DNA from: Amorphochlora amoebiformis
Taxonomy: Eukaryota > Cercozoa > Chlorarachniophyceae
DNA: 64,000 bases
Direction of reading: 5' to 3'
Assembly (NCBI GenBank): GCA_054601695.1
Contig: BAAHQB010000196.1
Location: forward strand, 304,107 to 368,106
Below, one piece after another: positions 1 to 64,000 of the stretch (within the stretch, counting starts at the first letter, position 1; each line of letters opens with the position of its first letter). A model generated the notes under the pieces. That model was given only the letters and a program-made list of their open reading frames with translations. It ran no database searches and was not told the origin of the DNA. Made by a program: the position numbers and the translations under genes.

Positions 1-356
1 ATATATATATATATATATATTAATACACCCACACCCACATATAGCTAGACGTCATATATCCATAACGGTAGCGATAAGTATTAGTAACGGTGTCCCAGGA
101 ATCAAAGCGATAATCGTTGCGTTAACTGTAGCGGAAACTGTAGCGGTAACCGTAGCGGTAACCGTAGCGGAACACCGTAGCGAAACTGTATTAGTCACCA
201 TAGCGGTAGCCCTATCAGTACCTTAGCGATAAAAATAGCGATAATTACATCGGCAACGTAACAGCACTAAAGTCGTAGCCTTACAGCGGTATCGGGTAGG
301 AAAAAACGGTAGTAATGTACGTGCTAGTGTTATTGTAACCGTATGCATAATCTTAG
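1..356. repeat. Left-edge intron with degenerate GTAGCGGTAACC minisatellite
   Basis: After a short (TA)n start, about 60-270 is a degenerate repeat of roughly 12 bp with units such as GTAGCGGTAACC, GTAGCGGAAACT and ATAGCGATAAT. It ends in the TCTTAG acceptor of the first PRPP synthetase exon seen here, so it is most likely intron. The N-terminal exon or exons of that gene lie outside the window. Confidence 0.5.
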
Positions 357-8638
<8,282 letters not shown>

Positions 8639-8930
8639 TAAGGTCGCGAATCAAGGACTCTACATGTATGTAGGCATCATGAACGATTATTGATAATAGC
8701 ATCGGTTAGTTTTTGCAGAGACTGGTGTTATCTAGGTTTCATTCAAGTTAAATCTGTTATTATGTGCTGATCGACAATTATCATCTAGCTATTAATATAC
8801 TTGTATATAGTATATATACCATGAATATATATATATATATATATATATATCTAGATATATATTTATATATACCAGCTAGAGTATAAAATATCATAGCCCA
8901 GTATATATATATATATATATATATATATCT

Positions 8931-8968
<38 letters not shown>

Positions 8969-9587
8969 CATGATATGTATATATATATATATATATATAT
9001 ATCATGATAGGCCGGTATGTAATATACTATATATATATATATATATATATACTAGTAGATATATATCATAGTTTATACGGAGGCTGAGGCTGATAGATAT
9101 ATGATCATACTACTAGATATATTCTACGTAACAACCTTATATAGCATCAGATCGTACTAGCGTACTTATACTAGTCTAGTAGTTATATGCCTAGCTATAC
9201 GCACTTAAAAAAAAAAAAAAGTGAAAAACCGATCGAAGGAAAAAAAATTGGCAAGTGGTTTCTGAGAATATGCTAGATATGTATGTGATATTGCTAGTAG
9301 TCGTTAGAAGACTATAATGATATGCTAGTTCTACGATTCTCCCGCCGTAGTATTATCTAGATTATATAGTAGTACCAATATAAGTTATCATAGTCATTAG
9401 TATCAGGTAAGACGTTGGTGTACATTAAACTAGATAGAATGCATAGCTGATGTTACACTAGATCTATATATATTGTTTCACTAAGTTAGCCGTGTCAACT
9501 ACAGATGAGCTTAAACTTGAAAGTGTTTTCATGTACGAATCGCGCCATCGAGATCGGCTAGCCAGGACGAATCGTAGACTCCAAATT
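8639..9587. other. Convergent intergenic region between PRS and secreted-protein gene
   Basis: The 3' flanks of two genes that run toward each other. It holds short (TA)n runs, many CTAG tetramers, an A14 run near 9207, and unique sequence at 8640-8780. I see no exon with supported splice sites. The ATGAACGATTATTGATAA near 8680 faintly resembles a SINE segment found at 56.5 kb. Confidence 0.5.
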
Positions 9588-9730
9588 TTAAGCTGTCTCA
9601 CTCTTGTCTGCGGATTTGAGCTCCGACTTGCAAGGATGCGTAGACTTGAAATTAGCACTGGTCTCGAGAGGATCTTTACATGGGTTCGAGGGCACGGGGA
9701 GAACGCCGGAGTCGTATGCTGCAACAGCCT

Positions 9731-9768
<38 letters not shown>

Positions 9769-10022
9769 CATTGTGTGTGTATATTACATTGCAGTTGTAT
9801 GTATAACAAAATCCAGGTAACTTAAGATAACAATTTAAAAATTATATATAGCAGAATATTTGAACTTTCGAGAAGATACTTCCATAAAACTTTGCAATGC
9901 AATTATGATGATATTACACAATGCTAAACATGTTTATACATTTATATAATTATGTAATATTATATATATATATAGGTGTGTGTAGATATATATATATATA
10001 TATATTATACAACTCTCTCTCT

Positions 10023-10088
<66 letters not shown>

Positions 10089-10643
10089 ACACATAAGTGT
10101 ATACGTCTACAATTTCAACATGAAAACAACAGTAACGTACATACTCATCAACAATAGTACGACAAACACGCAAAAAAAAAAAACGAAGCTGAAAACCACA
10201 CATACCCACTGTGGTTTAGGAGACTTGCATCCCTTACATTTGTACCCGGGCCCATTGGGTGTCTTTTTCTCCGTCGTGTTGATCTTGGCAGGAAAATGGT
10301 CGATCCAGCGCTGCGGCACGGGCGGGGTCAGGTGGCCTTGGAGATTGGGATAAGCCTTGTCCGAGCCCGACGTTGACTCGCTCTTTGCCGAGGGGCTCAG
10401 CTCTGAGTGGAGAATGCAGAGAGGAGAGGATGATTAGGTTTAGTTGCTCGCTTTTTTGGTTTTGTGAGGTGATAAGCGGGTGCGCGAGCACTTGAACTGC
10501 GAACATTATTTATCTGATTTCCTGAAAACTGTAGGGAGCTGAAATCAGATCTCATACATCTTGTAGAAAAAGTTACCCTGCTGGCGGGCCTGGGAAATGG
10601 CGAGCAACAGCGCGAAGCAGGCGACGATGGTGGCGGCCTTCAT
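9588..10643 (-). CDS. Small secreted protein, 134 aa, three exons
   Basis: Minus-strand exons 10643-10577, 10402-10206 and 9728-9588 join in phase (67, 197 and 141 nt) through GTAACT and GTATGT donors and CTCAG and TCTAG acceptors. The 22-residue N-terminus MKAATIVACFALLLAISQA-RQQ is a clear signal peptide with an AxA-like cleavage site. The mature part is hydrophilic, with one NxT sequon (INTT). A CxxC pair (YKCKGCK) and two more cysteines (NPCKDP, HPCKSE) suggest disulphides or metal binding. I recognise no family. The predicted product would be extracellular or in the endomembrane lumen. It starts about 250 bp from the p24-like gene in divergent orientation. The plus-strand ORF at 9492-9730 is the antisense shadow of its last exon. 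Confidence 0.68.
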
Positions 10644-10894
10644 CTGGTTTGAATTTGAAAGGCAGGCCGAATATTTAAAAATTACATGTGTGTGTCTTCA
10701 ATATCTTTACATATCATTAGAGATATATGTATATCTATCTTTGTTATCCGTATATATGTATCTTGCAAAGGAAATACTGAAAATCTAGATATCTAAACTT
10801 GCAATATAAATACATCCCATATTGATATTAATACCAGAGCCGAAAAGATAATTAAACTTTTATTCACTGGTATTCCAAGCAGGAAGACGAGGGA
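10644..10894. promoter_or_regulatory. Putative shared divergent promoter region
   Basis: A gap of 251 bp between the start codons of the minus-strand secreted protein and the plus-strand p24-like gene. It is AT-rich but has no long (TA)n, unlike its surroundings. No defined motif can be assigned by eye; the call rests on gene arrangement alone. Confidence 0.3.
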
Positions 10895-12213
10895 ATGGTG
10901 GTCGGATTGAGGTTGTCCATCCAAAGCGTGTGGGCATGGGTGCTAGTCTTTTCCGTCGGCTTGATTCAAGCTAACGGTAAATTTACCACTACGTCATCAT
11001 GCATGAGTGTATTTCATTGGGTTTCTGGCTTTTTGCGCGATCGAATCTGAGTTTTGACGGAAATGTGGAACTTTGTTGGATGCCTTAGGGTTGAAGTACA
11101 CGGCAGGAAGCAATGAACCCCCATCGTGTATGCAGTCATCAATGGCCAAGGGCATGAATAGTTCGTTTGGTTTGCTGGATATCACATCCGAAACCACGTT
11201 GGATGTCACATTGAGAAGGGAAGACAAGCTACTGGCCATTGGACTCGTGTTTGAGCCGGTCAGGGGGATTGTTAGTGGGATCGTCAGTGGGACTAGGGTT
11301 TGAAAATAAAAACACCATGATCATCACAACAAGGGATGGGTACTAAGTAGTGAAAACTTATCACAGTTAATTAGGTAGTTATGAAACTCATTGTGTTTTC
11401 TGCGGTTTCCAGATACAGTACGTCATGGAGTTGGTCAGAAACTGGGTATTGGTGCGTAATATAACGAAAAAATAGTGAAATAATTCCTCTACATGTGTCG
11501 CCTTTCCTCAGAGATATGTGTTTGAATGTTTGATCAAAATTACTAACAGTTCCTGAGCGATTCGACAACAATCTTGGTGCACGCGAATTCAAAGACCGGC
11601 TATACTACTCAGGATTTCAAGGTAATCTTCTCTTAATTCTTAACGTTTTTGCTCATACATGTACATCCCTCAGGCTATCGAGAACATTTCCCCAGGGCGC
11701 ATTTTCGTTGTGTGCAAGCGAATCCCTGTGTTATCATATCATGGCACAATCCTTCAGGCTAGTCCTAACCCTGATCATCAACCTCAAGCAAGCAAAATCG
11801 CGAACCGTGATCCGAACCGGATCTAAACCATGACCATCGATCTGACCCTTGCTATTCCCACAATGTGGAAGAGTTTGTGGCCTTCAGGCTACCTGAGGCT
11901 AAGTAATCTAATCCTAACACTGAATAGGCTCAACTCGAGTCTCTGAAATTCGCGAGGAAACATGCTATCGAATCCACCCACGGTATGTAGACATCCGTCA
12001 GCTGTCTAATTCGAATGATAACTGCAGCATTCACACATTCCTAATCGCTCACCTAGCTCTGTTTTCGCTTCTAAGCAACCATTGTTTTCCATCCCTGTAG
12101 TGTTTAATTTTGGTGTTTCTGTGCTTACAGTCGTGTTCCTTTCGTCCAACTCATGGCTTTTCAGAGGCGGTGCAGAAAAGTATATCTTTGACCATGGTAT
12201 CGATCTTTATTGA
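10895..12213 (+). CDS. p24/TMED-like type I membrane protein (secretory cargo-receptor family)
   Basis: p24 proteins cycle between ER and Golgi and help load cargo into COPI and COPII vesicles. Supported exons: 10895-10976 (signal peptide, WAWVLVFSVGLIQA), 11089 to about 11262, 11550-11621, 11674 to about 11727, 11928-11982, and 12101-12213 ending at TGA. A GOLD-like region is suggested by LDVTLRRE, then SKTGYTTQDF and GRIFVVCK, in the order seen in p24 (beta strand, G-x-aromatic, G-x-hydrophobic-C). The exon with RKHAIESTH corresponds to the coiled-coil end RE..HRA..ESTN. It is followed by a single membrane helix (FGVSVLTVVFLSS) and a short tail. The donor of exon 2, the end of exon 4 and a possible missing exon near 11.75-11.9 kb are unresolved. 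The exact protein is therefore uncertain, but the type I topology is well supported. Confidence 0.55.
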
Positions 12214-20881
<8,668 letters not shown>

Positions 20882-21862
20882 GCAAGCTTTGCCGATTTCA
20901 TTTTGTCATAGAAGTTAGTATCGAAAAAAAAAGTTCTTATCTAGATTGTTCTGTTCTGCATTTGTTGTATATTTTTATATTATATTAGTTACATGCTCTG
21001 CACTCTGATGCGTAGGTGGGAATGATTACCAGCGTGTGATAGTAGTAAAATAATTATAACTAGTACCTAGAGTACATACTAGATCTTGTAGATATAACTC
21101 GGATTTGCATGGAAATTCGTTAGCTCACCAGCGTACCGGCAAGACACACTAGGAACATGTAACAAGACAATACTAGACAAACCAGGATCAAGTGTAGATG
21201 CGTGTTAGTCTTCACAGCTCACGTCACATCTCTACTAGAGTATCTATTTAGTACGTACGTGAACTTACACTATCTAGTACTATGAGTATCTATTTAGTAC
21301 GTACGTGAACTTATACTATCTTTAATATATCTAGATACGTGTGTGGAAAGCCTTGGTGCCACATGCATATTGTAAATATTGTGTATGTACGCATTATGTA
21401 ACATAACTGTTACATAACACATACACGCATGTGTAAATCTTACTGAAAACAACGATCGCAAAATACGTACGCATGCGTAATTGCGGCCTATGATCCAGTT
21501 GACATAGTTAGTCTAGATCATACTGAGTACGTACGTACAATTATCAATATACCTATAGCCGCTTCTACTGTTTAGACAGTGCGCAATGTACGGGAAGATA
21601 CCTGTACGCGTACTAGTGTAAGATATATATATTGCATATATGATGATCATCAGGCCTTGAAACGTACGCAACGTTGATTTCTTTCGTATAAATGTAGTCG
21701 TATACGGCACGAATACGTGTTACGTACGTACATGCGTACGTAAACTTTTATACGTGTATGTCTGAATAATATTATTCTCAAAGGCGACGTCGGGCGCCGA
21801 ATCATACGTATACGCGCGTATAATCGTACGAACAATTATAACTATTGTACACATATACATAC

Positions 21863-21914
<52 letters not shown>

Positions 21915-22355
21915 GTGTGTTACGGTACTATGATACACACAATACCAATCATTAGACTCTACTATACACCCTAATTTGCAAATTAAACTTGCAAGTATAC
22001 ATATTTTCTTGAAAGGATTATCTAGATTATGTATGTCAACACTACTGTCTGGGTGTACCACCGTACATTAACTTATAACCAGTCTGAGCTATATCAAATG
22101 TTTAAAATTGCGCGCATGCTAACTAACGTGCGTACACTTGATCGCACAAAATACACATGCTACAATATAGATTAGTTGATGACACGTACTGCTAGCAGCA
22201 TCTATCTATACAATGTGTTGTCCTCGCGCCTCTGGCTCCGAGCATGCCTCGAAGCAGCATGGCTCGAGTGCCCCCGCCTAAGTTGCCGACGAAAGTGTCA
22301 TAATTGGCATCTACGTGTGTGTGGTGGGAGGAGTATAATTGAAAACGGGAGATAT
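20882..22355. other. Intergenic block, palindrome-rich (TACGTACG), between convergent genes
   Basis: About 1.5 kb of mostly non-TA sequence with many self-complementary words: GTACGTAC, ACGTACGT, CTAG and GCATGCGTA. A 46-bp tandem duplication (GAGTATCTATTTAGTACGTA) lies at 21238-21330. 22190-22340 is GC-richer and open in several frames on both strands, but no exon with two good splice sites was found. It is the 3' flank of both neighbouring genes. Confidence 0.5.
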
Positions 22356-30502
<8,147 letters not shown>

Positions 30503-30757
30503 CTGCGGCCTACGTTTAGACGAGAAAATAAAATTAATATTTTTGAATTTTTTTGGAAGATTTCGTGTTTGCTAACTATTTTTAGGTGTGTTTTTTGATA
30601 TGTTGTATATGTGTGTGGGAAATTGTGTGTATAGACATATCTAAGATACGTTTAAATACATACGTATATATATATATATATATATAATATATATATGGTA
30701 TAATATATATATATATAATACATATATATATATATATAATATATATATATGTGTGTG

Positions 30758-30809
<52 letters not shown>

Positions 30810-30848
30810 ATATATATATATATATACATTACATATATATACATATAT

Positions 30849-30880
<32 letters not shown>

Positions 30881-30881
30881 T

Positions 30882-30921
<40 letters not shown>

Positions 30922-30927
30922 TATATA

Positions 30928-31002
<75 letters not shown>

Positions 31003-31150
31003 CTCTGTACTAATGCTCATATCAAAGGAAACACAAAGATGTATGAATGTGTGGATGTAAATTACACACACACCTATTTTTTAGCCCTATATAATATATA
31101 TATATATATATAATATAAGTGTCCTTCCCTTCCCATCTAACTCACCGGAG
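30503..31150. other. Region between PLAC8 5' end and small plus-strand gene
   Basis: Unique AT-rich sequence at 30503-30660, then (TA)n to 31000, then a short unique patch. It should contain the missing first exon and promoter of the PLAC8 gene. No convincing exon was seen. Confidence 0.45.
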
Positions 31151-31849
31151 CTGACATATCTTTTGAATACTCTCTCTCTGTTCCTAACAAAGTCAAAAAG
31201 AGAAAAGATGAAGGCGAATGTAAGTATTCACTCGAGGAGGTAGCGAGATAAACGGAGGGAAAAAGGGAGAGAGAAGAAGGAAACAGAGGGTGAGTTTTTC
31301 GAGGGAGGGGACAGCAGAAGGGAGATTGGGCTAGGGTGAAAGGAAAGAGCCAAAAGAATCTTGTTTTGGAATGCGCGAGCGGAAGAATCAAGCGAAAGAA
31401 CGAAATAAAGCTTGCAAAAACAAAAGAAGGGAGAAGAGCGTGAGGCATTTGAACCAAATATTCGAGCAAGGGATCTTTTCCATTTTAAGAAGGGAGGGGA
31501 AGGTGGAAATAGATATCACTAGTCAATGGGAGTCATGGAACCTTCGTTCACGGAAGCCGAAGAAATAAGAAATGGGGACATGGGCGGGACAAATCACTTA
31601 TAATAAACACGTGGCAATGGTGTTCCGGTTGGACAATAATTGAAACCGCCAATGCACCCCCTTTCCCCCCGATCCTCAGTGACAACGCGGGAAACTGTAG
31701 TGAAGCTTGTGATGGTGAGAAAAACAAACACAATTTTTCACCATTCCATGTTTTGAAGTTGCTCCCTGGTCCCGCAGATTGTGAGTTTGGTGGTGAGCTA
31801 CTATCACATCTATCTAGCCGCGATTCATCAACAAGAGACGCACATGTAG
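31151..31849 (+). CDS. Putative small membrane-anchored protein (tentative, three 3' exons)
   Basis: Exons 31151-31219, 31680-31714 and 31778-31849 (TAG) join in phase through GTAAGT and GTGAGA donors and CTCAG and CGCAG acceptors. The product has a basic stretch (KVKKRKDEGE) and a C-terminal hydrophobic segment (LVMIVSLVVSYYHIYLAAI) followed by a short tail, so it could be tail-anchored. An ATG at 31039 with a GTGTGG donor could supply the start. I recognise no family. The first intron is purine-rich and free of (TA)n. The gene would be divergent from the PLAC8 gene. Confidence 0.35.
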
Positions 31850-32086
31850 ACTGAAAAATCTCACGGACACTTGTTAGCTGTAGACGTGCATCTCATCGAT
31901 AGCGTCAGATTATGAAATAGAAACGAGTCAGCTCTGTTTCTTGTGTCAATTGATGGCGATCATAGTATCAACAATACGAATGCGAATCCGTAAATACTCC
32001 TGTATTTTACACATATTATATATGTATATATATAATATTATATAAATATTCCTATATATGTATGCATGTGTGTATATAATCTATTT

Positions 32087-32138
<52 letters not shown>

Positions 32139-32199
32139 TAATATGTATAATATATAGATTTATATATAAAAACATCTAGAAATGTAAATTAGTATTATT

Positions 32200-32287
<88 letters not shown>

Positions 32288-32329
32288 ATAAAATATATAT
32301 ATATATATATATATAATATATATATATAA

Positions 32330-32384
<55 letters not shown>

Positions 32385-33140
32385 TGTGTGTGTGTGTGTG
32401 CGTATAATATTGTATAAATGTATGCATGTATACACCGTATACCTCATCAATATGATAAACAATTATACATGTAAGCGTAGCCGAGCTACAGACCTCGTCG
32501 TCGTCCCCAGCCTACCCACGGATTCGACACAAGGAGTACCGGGATCCCGGCGGTTGTTCGCCTGGGCCCAATATGGCGATTTTACCCAGGCCAAGCCCCT
32601 TTCGTTTACACCCGGTAATAACGGGATTTTATGGATTAAAACCGAGAAGTAAAAATTCGGCTGTTCCGCCGTGTAGCGGTTGGTTTGGTATGCGGGATTA
32701 GGGCTGGCTGTTGGTTATCTATCGGTTTTTAGTCCTAAAAATTGCAGGAAGAGGAGGTGACATGTATGTGGTATGCAGGATCTTGCCTTTTACAGCAGGG
32801 AGAAACCCTAAATAATAACGTAGAAGGTAGGCAGCATGAACCGCATCGGGAAGGGATAGTGTCATTTTCGACGCTCACAATGCATTTTGGGTTCAAATCT
32901 GCTTTTGATGAGCGATAATTGCGGTCGGTATTAAGACAATGTCATTCATGAAGCTATGATCTATACGGTTGTACAGCGAGCAGGGTTCGGCTACAAACAT
33001 TGGTTGCAGTATTCTTCTGCTATGATTACTGTAAAAATTTTAACAGCCAAGTTTATTTCCAGAGAAGCATGTTTCCTGGAAATACAACAGTGATAAGACC
33101 ACGTTTACATCTTGCAGGTGGGAGACGGCTAATTTTATTA
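31850..33140. other. Region without a supported gene
   Basis: 31850-32180 is unique AT-rich sequence, and 32180-32400 is (TA)n ending in a TGTG run. 32470-32660 is GC-rich and open in several frames on both strands (plus-strand ORF ending in ILWIKTEK), and 32747-32922 has an open plus frame. 33025-33240 has an open plus frame. Splice sites and phases do not link these into one gene. They may be exons of an unresolved gene or decayed sequence. Confidence 0.35.
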
Positions 33141-33550
33141 TCACTTGCTTATGATGCGTGTGCCGAATATTGTCTCGTTATTTATTCCTCCTATGAGTCC
33201 TTGCCAACACTCCTTGGTAGAAAATCATTTGACATTATTTAGTCCAACACTGTTTTTCGAGACTTCAAATACTGAAAATTGCATCATTATTATAACGATC
33301 TAAAGTCTTATATTTTAGGTTCCGAAGGCTTCCTAATGAACGACCATTAAAGGTTCTCTAAGACTTTCTCATGCTCATGCGTTGGTCGGACCATCGACGC
33401 TCTCCGCTTGAAGACTAGTGAATACAAACGCCCGAATGTCATCACCAGGAACACATCGTTATTCCCTTTTCGCATGTCGGAATCTGCCTCCCGACCAATC
33501 TCGCCCTTGGTCTTGACATCCGCCGTGTGCAGCTCATATCTCCTGTACAT
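33141..33550 (-). CDS. Putative small protein, two exons (tentative)
   Basis: Minus-strand exons 33550-33446 (starting MYRRYELHTADVKTKG) and 33212-33141 (ending IFGTRIISK, TGA) are in phase, with a GTGATG donor and a CCAAG acceptor. Codon texture in the first exon looks protein-like. An upstream in-frame ATG at 33604 would add 18 residues. The plus strand is also open here, and no family is recognised. It would be divergent from the multi-pass membrane protein gene, with under 100 bp between start codons. Confidence 0.3.
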
Positions 33551-33642
33551 CCCGCCGACCGCCCCCCCCCTCGCAAGCCTTCTCCCTTTCCCATTCGCCT
33601 GCACGCGATTCGAAAAATCGAAAGAAGCTAGAAAAGAACACT

Positions 33643-41595
<7,953 letters not shown>

Positions 41596-41623
<28 letters not shown>

Positions 41624-41735
41624 GATAAGTTATTTTCTTTTTTTTTTTTCTATATTTTCGCGCTGTTACTACAAAATCGTCGGCTAGCGATAAGTTTCTT
41701 TCTTTTTTTTTTTTTCTATATTTTCGCGCATTTTT
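41596..41735. repeat. Tandem duplication spanning the stop codon of the multi-pass gene
   Basis: TGTTACTACAAAATCGTCGG, then CTAGCGATAAGTT, a T run, and CTATATTTTCGCGC occur twice, at about 41598-41663 and 41664-41730. The first copy contains the TAG at 41621. If the alternative splice to 42264 is used, the whole duplication is intronic. Confidence 0.85.
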
Positions 41736-41889
41736 TCGGTTTTTGGTTGGTTGTAAGTAAAGGAATAGTGCCTTGGTGAGATTGAATTTTGTGATTTGGT
41801 GGTTGTGCTTGGGTGGATGTATGTGTGCATATTTTATTTGTATATACATATGTCTATGATATAAATGTATATATGTATGTACATATGTG

Positions 41890-41925
<36 letters not shown>

Positions 41926-42089
41926 TATTATATGTATACACATTCATATTGTATGTATGTATACATCTAATTATACATATATATATATATATATATACAT
42001 ACATATATATATATATATATAATATATATATATATATAATATGTATGTATGTGTATATATCATGATATATATATATATATATATGATGC

Positions 42090-42121
<32 letters not shown>

Positions 42122-42150
42122 GAATGTATGTGTATGTATCATGATATATT

Positions 42151-42199
<49 letters not shown>

Positions 42200-42210
42200 A
42201 TATATATACA

Positions 42211-42251
<41 letters not shown>

Positions 42252-42360
42252 CATATAACATAGGCCTACAGACAAAGACGGAATTAATTGGCTACGTTCC
42301 GTATGCCGAAGGTTGTTAGAGGATTTAGATATTACGAGATTTCAAGTTAGCCGAGCCTGA

Positions 42361-42990
42361 TAGCGCACGTGCGCACACGTGATTGCGGAGTAGAATATGG
42401 CGTGTATATGTCTTGCAAGTGTTTTGGAAAATTGAACCCAATTATGCAGTTATTATTGTTATTATCATTATCACTACTATTATTATTATCTAGAATCTAG
42501 ATTACTATTACTATTTTATATTTTTATATATACTAGATATATGACTCATAGTGAATGACTAGATATATACTAGATATAGTTGAAAGAATCTATAGTATTA
42601 CTTTCTAGACTATTATTATTATAATATTACTACTAAAGTTTATCATAAGTCCTATCCTATCAACTGAGTACTTTGGAAATCTAGCATGAATACAACTACT
42701 AGAACTAGACAATTACATGTACATAATCACTAGCTAGAATCAGTCCGGTTGACTGGGAGTTTTGATTTCAATAAAATCTAGAAAATCTAGAAAATTCGCT
42801 GAAGCTGTCCTTTCCTACTTAATTAGGCCAACTTCTAGAACTTGGCTGAATTTCAGGTAAATTCTCATAAAAAATATAAGATGTACAATATATAACATAT
42901 ATTGTATGATCTAGATGATTAGTGTACATGTACATGAGATTCTCAACGTTATTAATAACTTATTATGTATATATACTAGATACATGTACA

Positions 42991-43041
<51 letters not shown>

Positions 43042-43094
43042 TATATATGTTCTTGTATCATATATAGATTCTCGATGTTATTAATTATATATAC

Positions 43095-43125
<31 letters not shown>

Positions 43126-43168
43126 TATTATATGTCTAGATGTATACACGTATATATATGCATATATA

Positions 43169-43217
<49 letters not shown>

Positions 43218-43224
43218 TGTGTAT

Positions 43225-43290
<66 letters not shown>

Positions 43291-43291
43291 A

Positions 43292-43334
<43 letters not shown>

Positions 43335-43461
43335 TATTATATATATATATATATGTATACATATGTCTCATGGTAAACATTGGTCGGAGAATTCGAAAAA
43401 AAACCACACGTCATGTCAAAAACACAACTTGAAAATCGCTATCAAGTTCTTGCAGCCGGTC
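42361..43461. other. Intergenic region before the NVL gene
   Basis: 42361-42950 is unique AT-rich sequence with many CTAG words and ATTATT runs. 42960-43355 is (TA)n. 43363-43461 is open but ambiguous about the NVL start; ATGs lie at 43363, 43412 and 43462. No other gene was seen. Confidence 0.5.
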
Positions 43462-63615
<20,154 letters not shown>

Positions 63616-63667
63616 GTATATATTATATTCCCGATATATATATACATATACATATATATATAATTCC

Positions 63668-63718
<51 letters not shown>

Positions 63719-63730
63719 GTCGTATTCCCG

Positions 63731-63803
<73 letters not shown>

Positions 63804-63842
63804 CTACATAACATAGGCATACTTCAAAGGACGTGAAATACT

Positions 63843-63881
<39 letters not shown>

Positions 63882-63913
63882 GCATACATACTATACATAT
63901 GTATATTTTTTAA

Positions 63914-63952
<39 letters not shown>

Positions 63953-64000
63953 TATATTCGGGCCTATACGCTTTGTTATAATACTTCGAAATTGTATTTT
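63616..64000. other. NVL intron running off the right edge
   Basis: (TA)n with ATTCCCGATATA repeated at about 63628, 63664 and 63725, then a unique patch at 63812-63840 and another after 63955. The rest of the D2 ATPase domain (arginine finger, C-terminus) must lie beyond the window. Confidence 0.7.

Noticed and set aside
32464-32652. Gene for the 60-codon ORF ending ILWIKTEK
   Set aside because: Several frames on both strands are open in this GC-rich patch and none links in phase to a neighbour. Left as an unassigned block.

Overview
This window is nuclear DNA from a eukaryote with small exons (26 to about 420 nt, most under 100 nt) and GT-AG introns. (TA)n microsatellites make up much of the sequence. 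TTAGGG/CCCTAA arrays lie inside the sequence. Vertebrate-type telomere hexamers, a class II (plant/protist-type) PRPP synthetase and PLAC8, p24 and NVL families suggest a protist or alga, perhaps a stramenopile. I cannot fix the taxon. Almost every long ORF of the [14 protein letters not shown] or SLSLSL kind is microsatellite read in frame and is not a gene. Genes were rebuilt by chaining short exons whose splice phases agree.

Layout, left to right. (1) 357-8638 (+): the last 15 exons of ribose-phosphate pyrophosphokinase; the 912 nt stay in frame to a TGA. (2) 9588-10643 (-): a three-exon secreted protein of 134 aa. (3) 10895-12213 (+): a p24/TMED-like type I membrane protein, divergent from gene 2. 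(4) 13055-20881 (+): an unrecognised soluble protein of at least 14 exons, ending convergently with gene 5. (5) 22356-30502 (-): a PLAC8-domain membrane protein of nine exons. (6) 31151-31849 (+) and 33141-33550 (-): two small, tentative genes. (7) 33643-41623, or to about 42360 (+): a multi-pass membrane protein with no recognised family. (8) 43462 to beyond 63615 (+): an NVL/Rix7-type double AAA ATPase for 60S ribosome biogenesis, cut by the right edge after the D2 Walker B motif.

The most unusual structure is what I call exon echoes. Next to many genuine exons lie one to seven truncated, diverged copies of one end of that exon together with its splice boundary, spaced by (TA)n. Copies of the exon start (acceptor side) lie upstream of the exon, and copies of the exon end (donor side) lie downstream. 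Two copies are inverted. I found this at 16 or more exons in five genes on both strands. At 49.5-50.6 kb the same thing occurs with CCCTAA arrays in place of (TA)n. Many introns are little more than GT(AT)nAG, so the microsatellite itself supplies both splice sites.

Other repeats are a tRNA-derived SINE-like element in two copies (24470-24755 and 56395-56735), a telomere-repeat block at 38.3-39.2 kb flanked by CT tracts, a (GTAT)n array at 55.6-56.3 kb and a palindrome-rich intergenic block at 21 kb.
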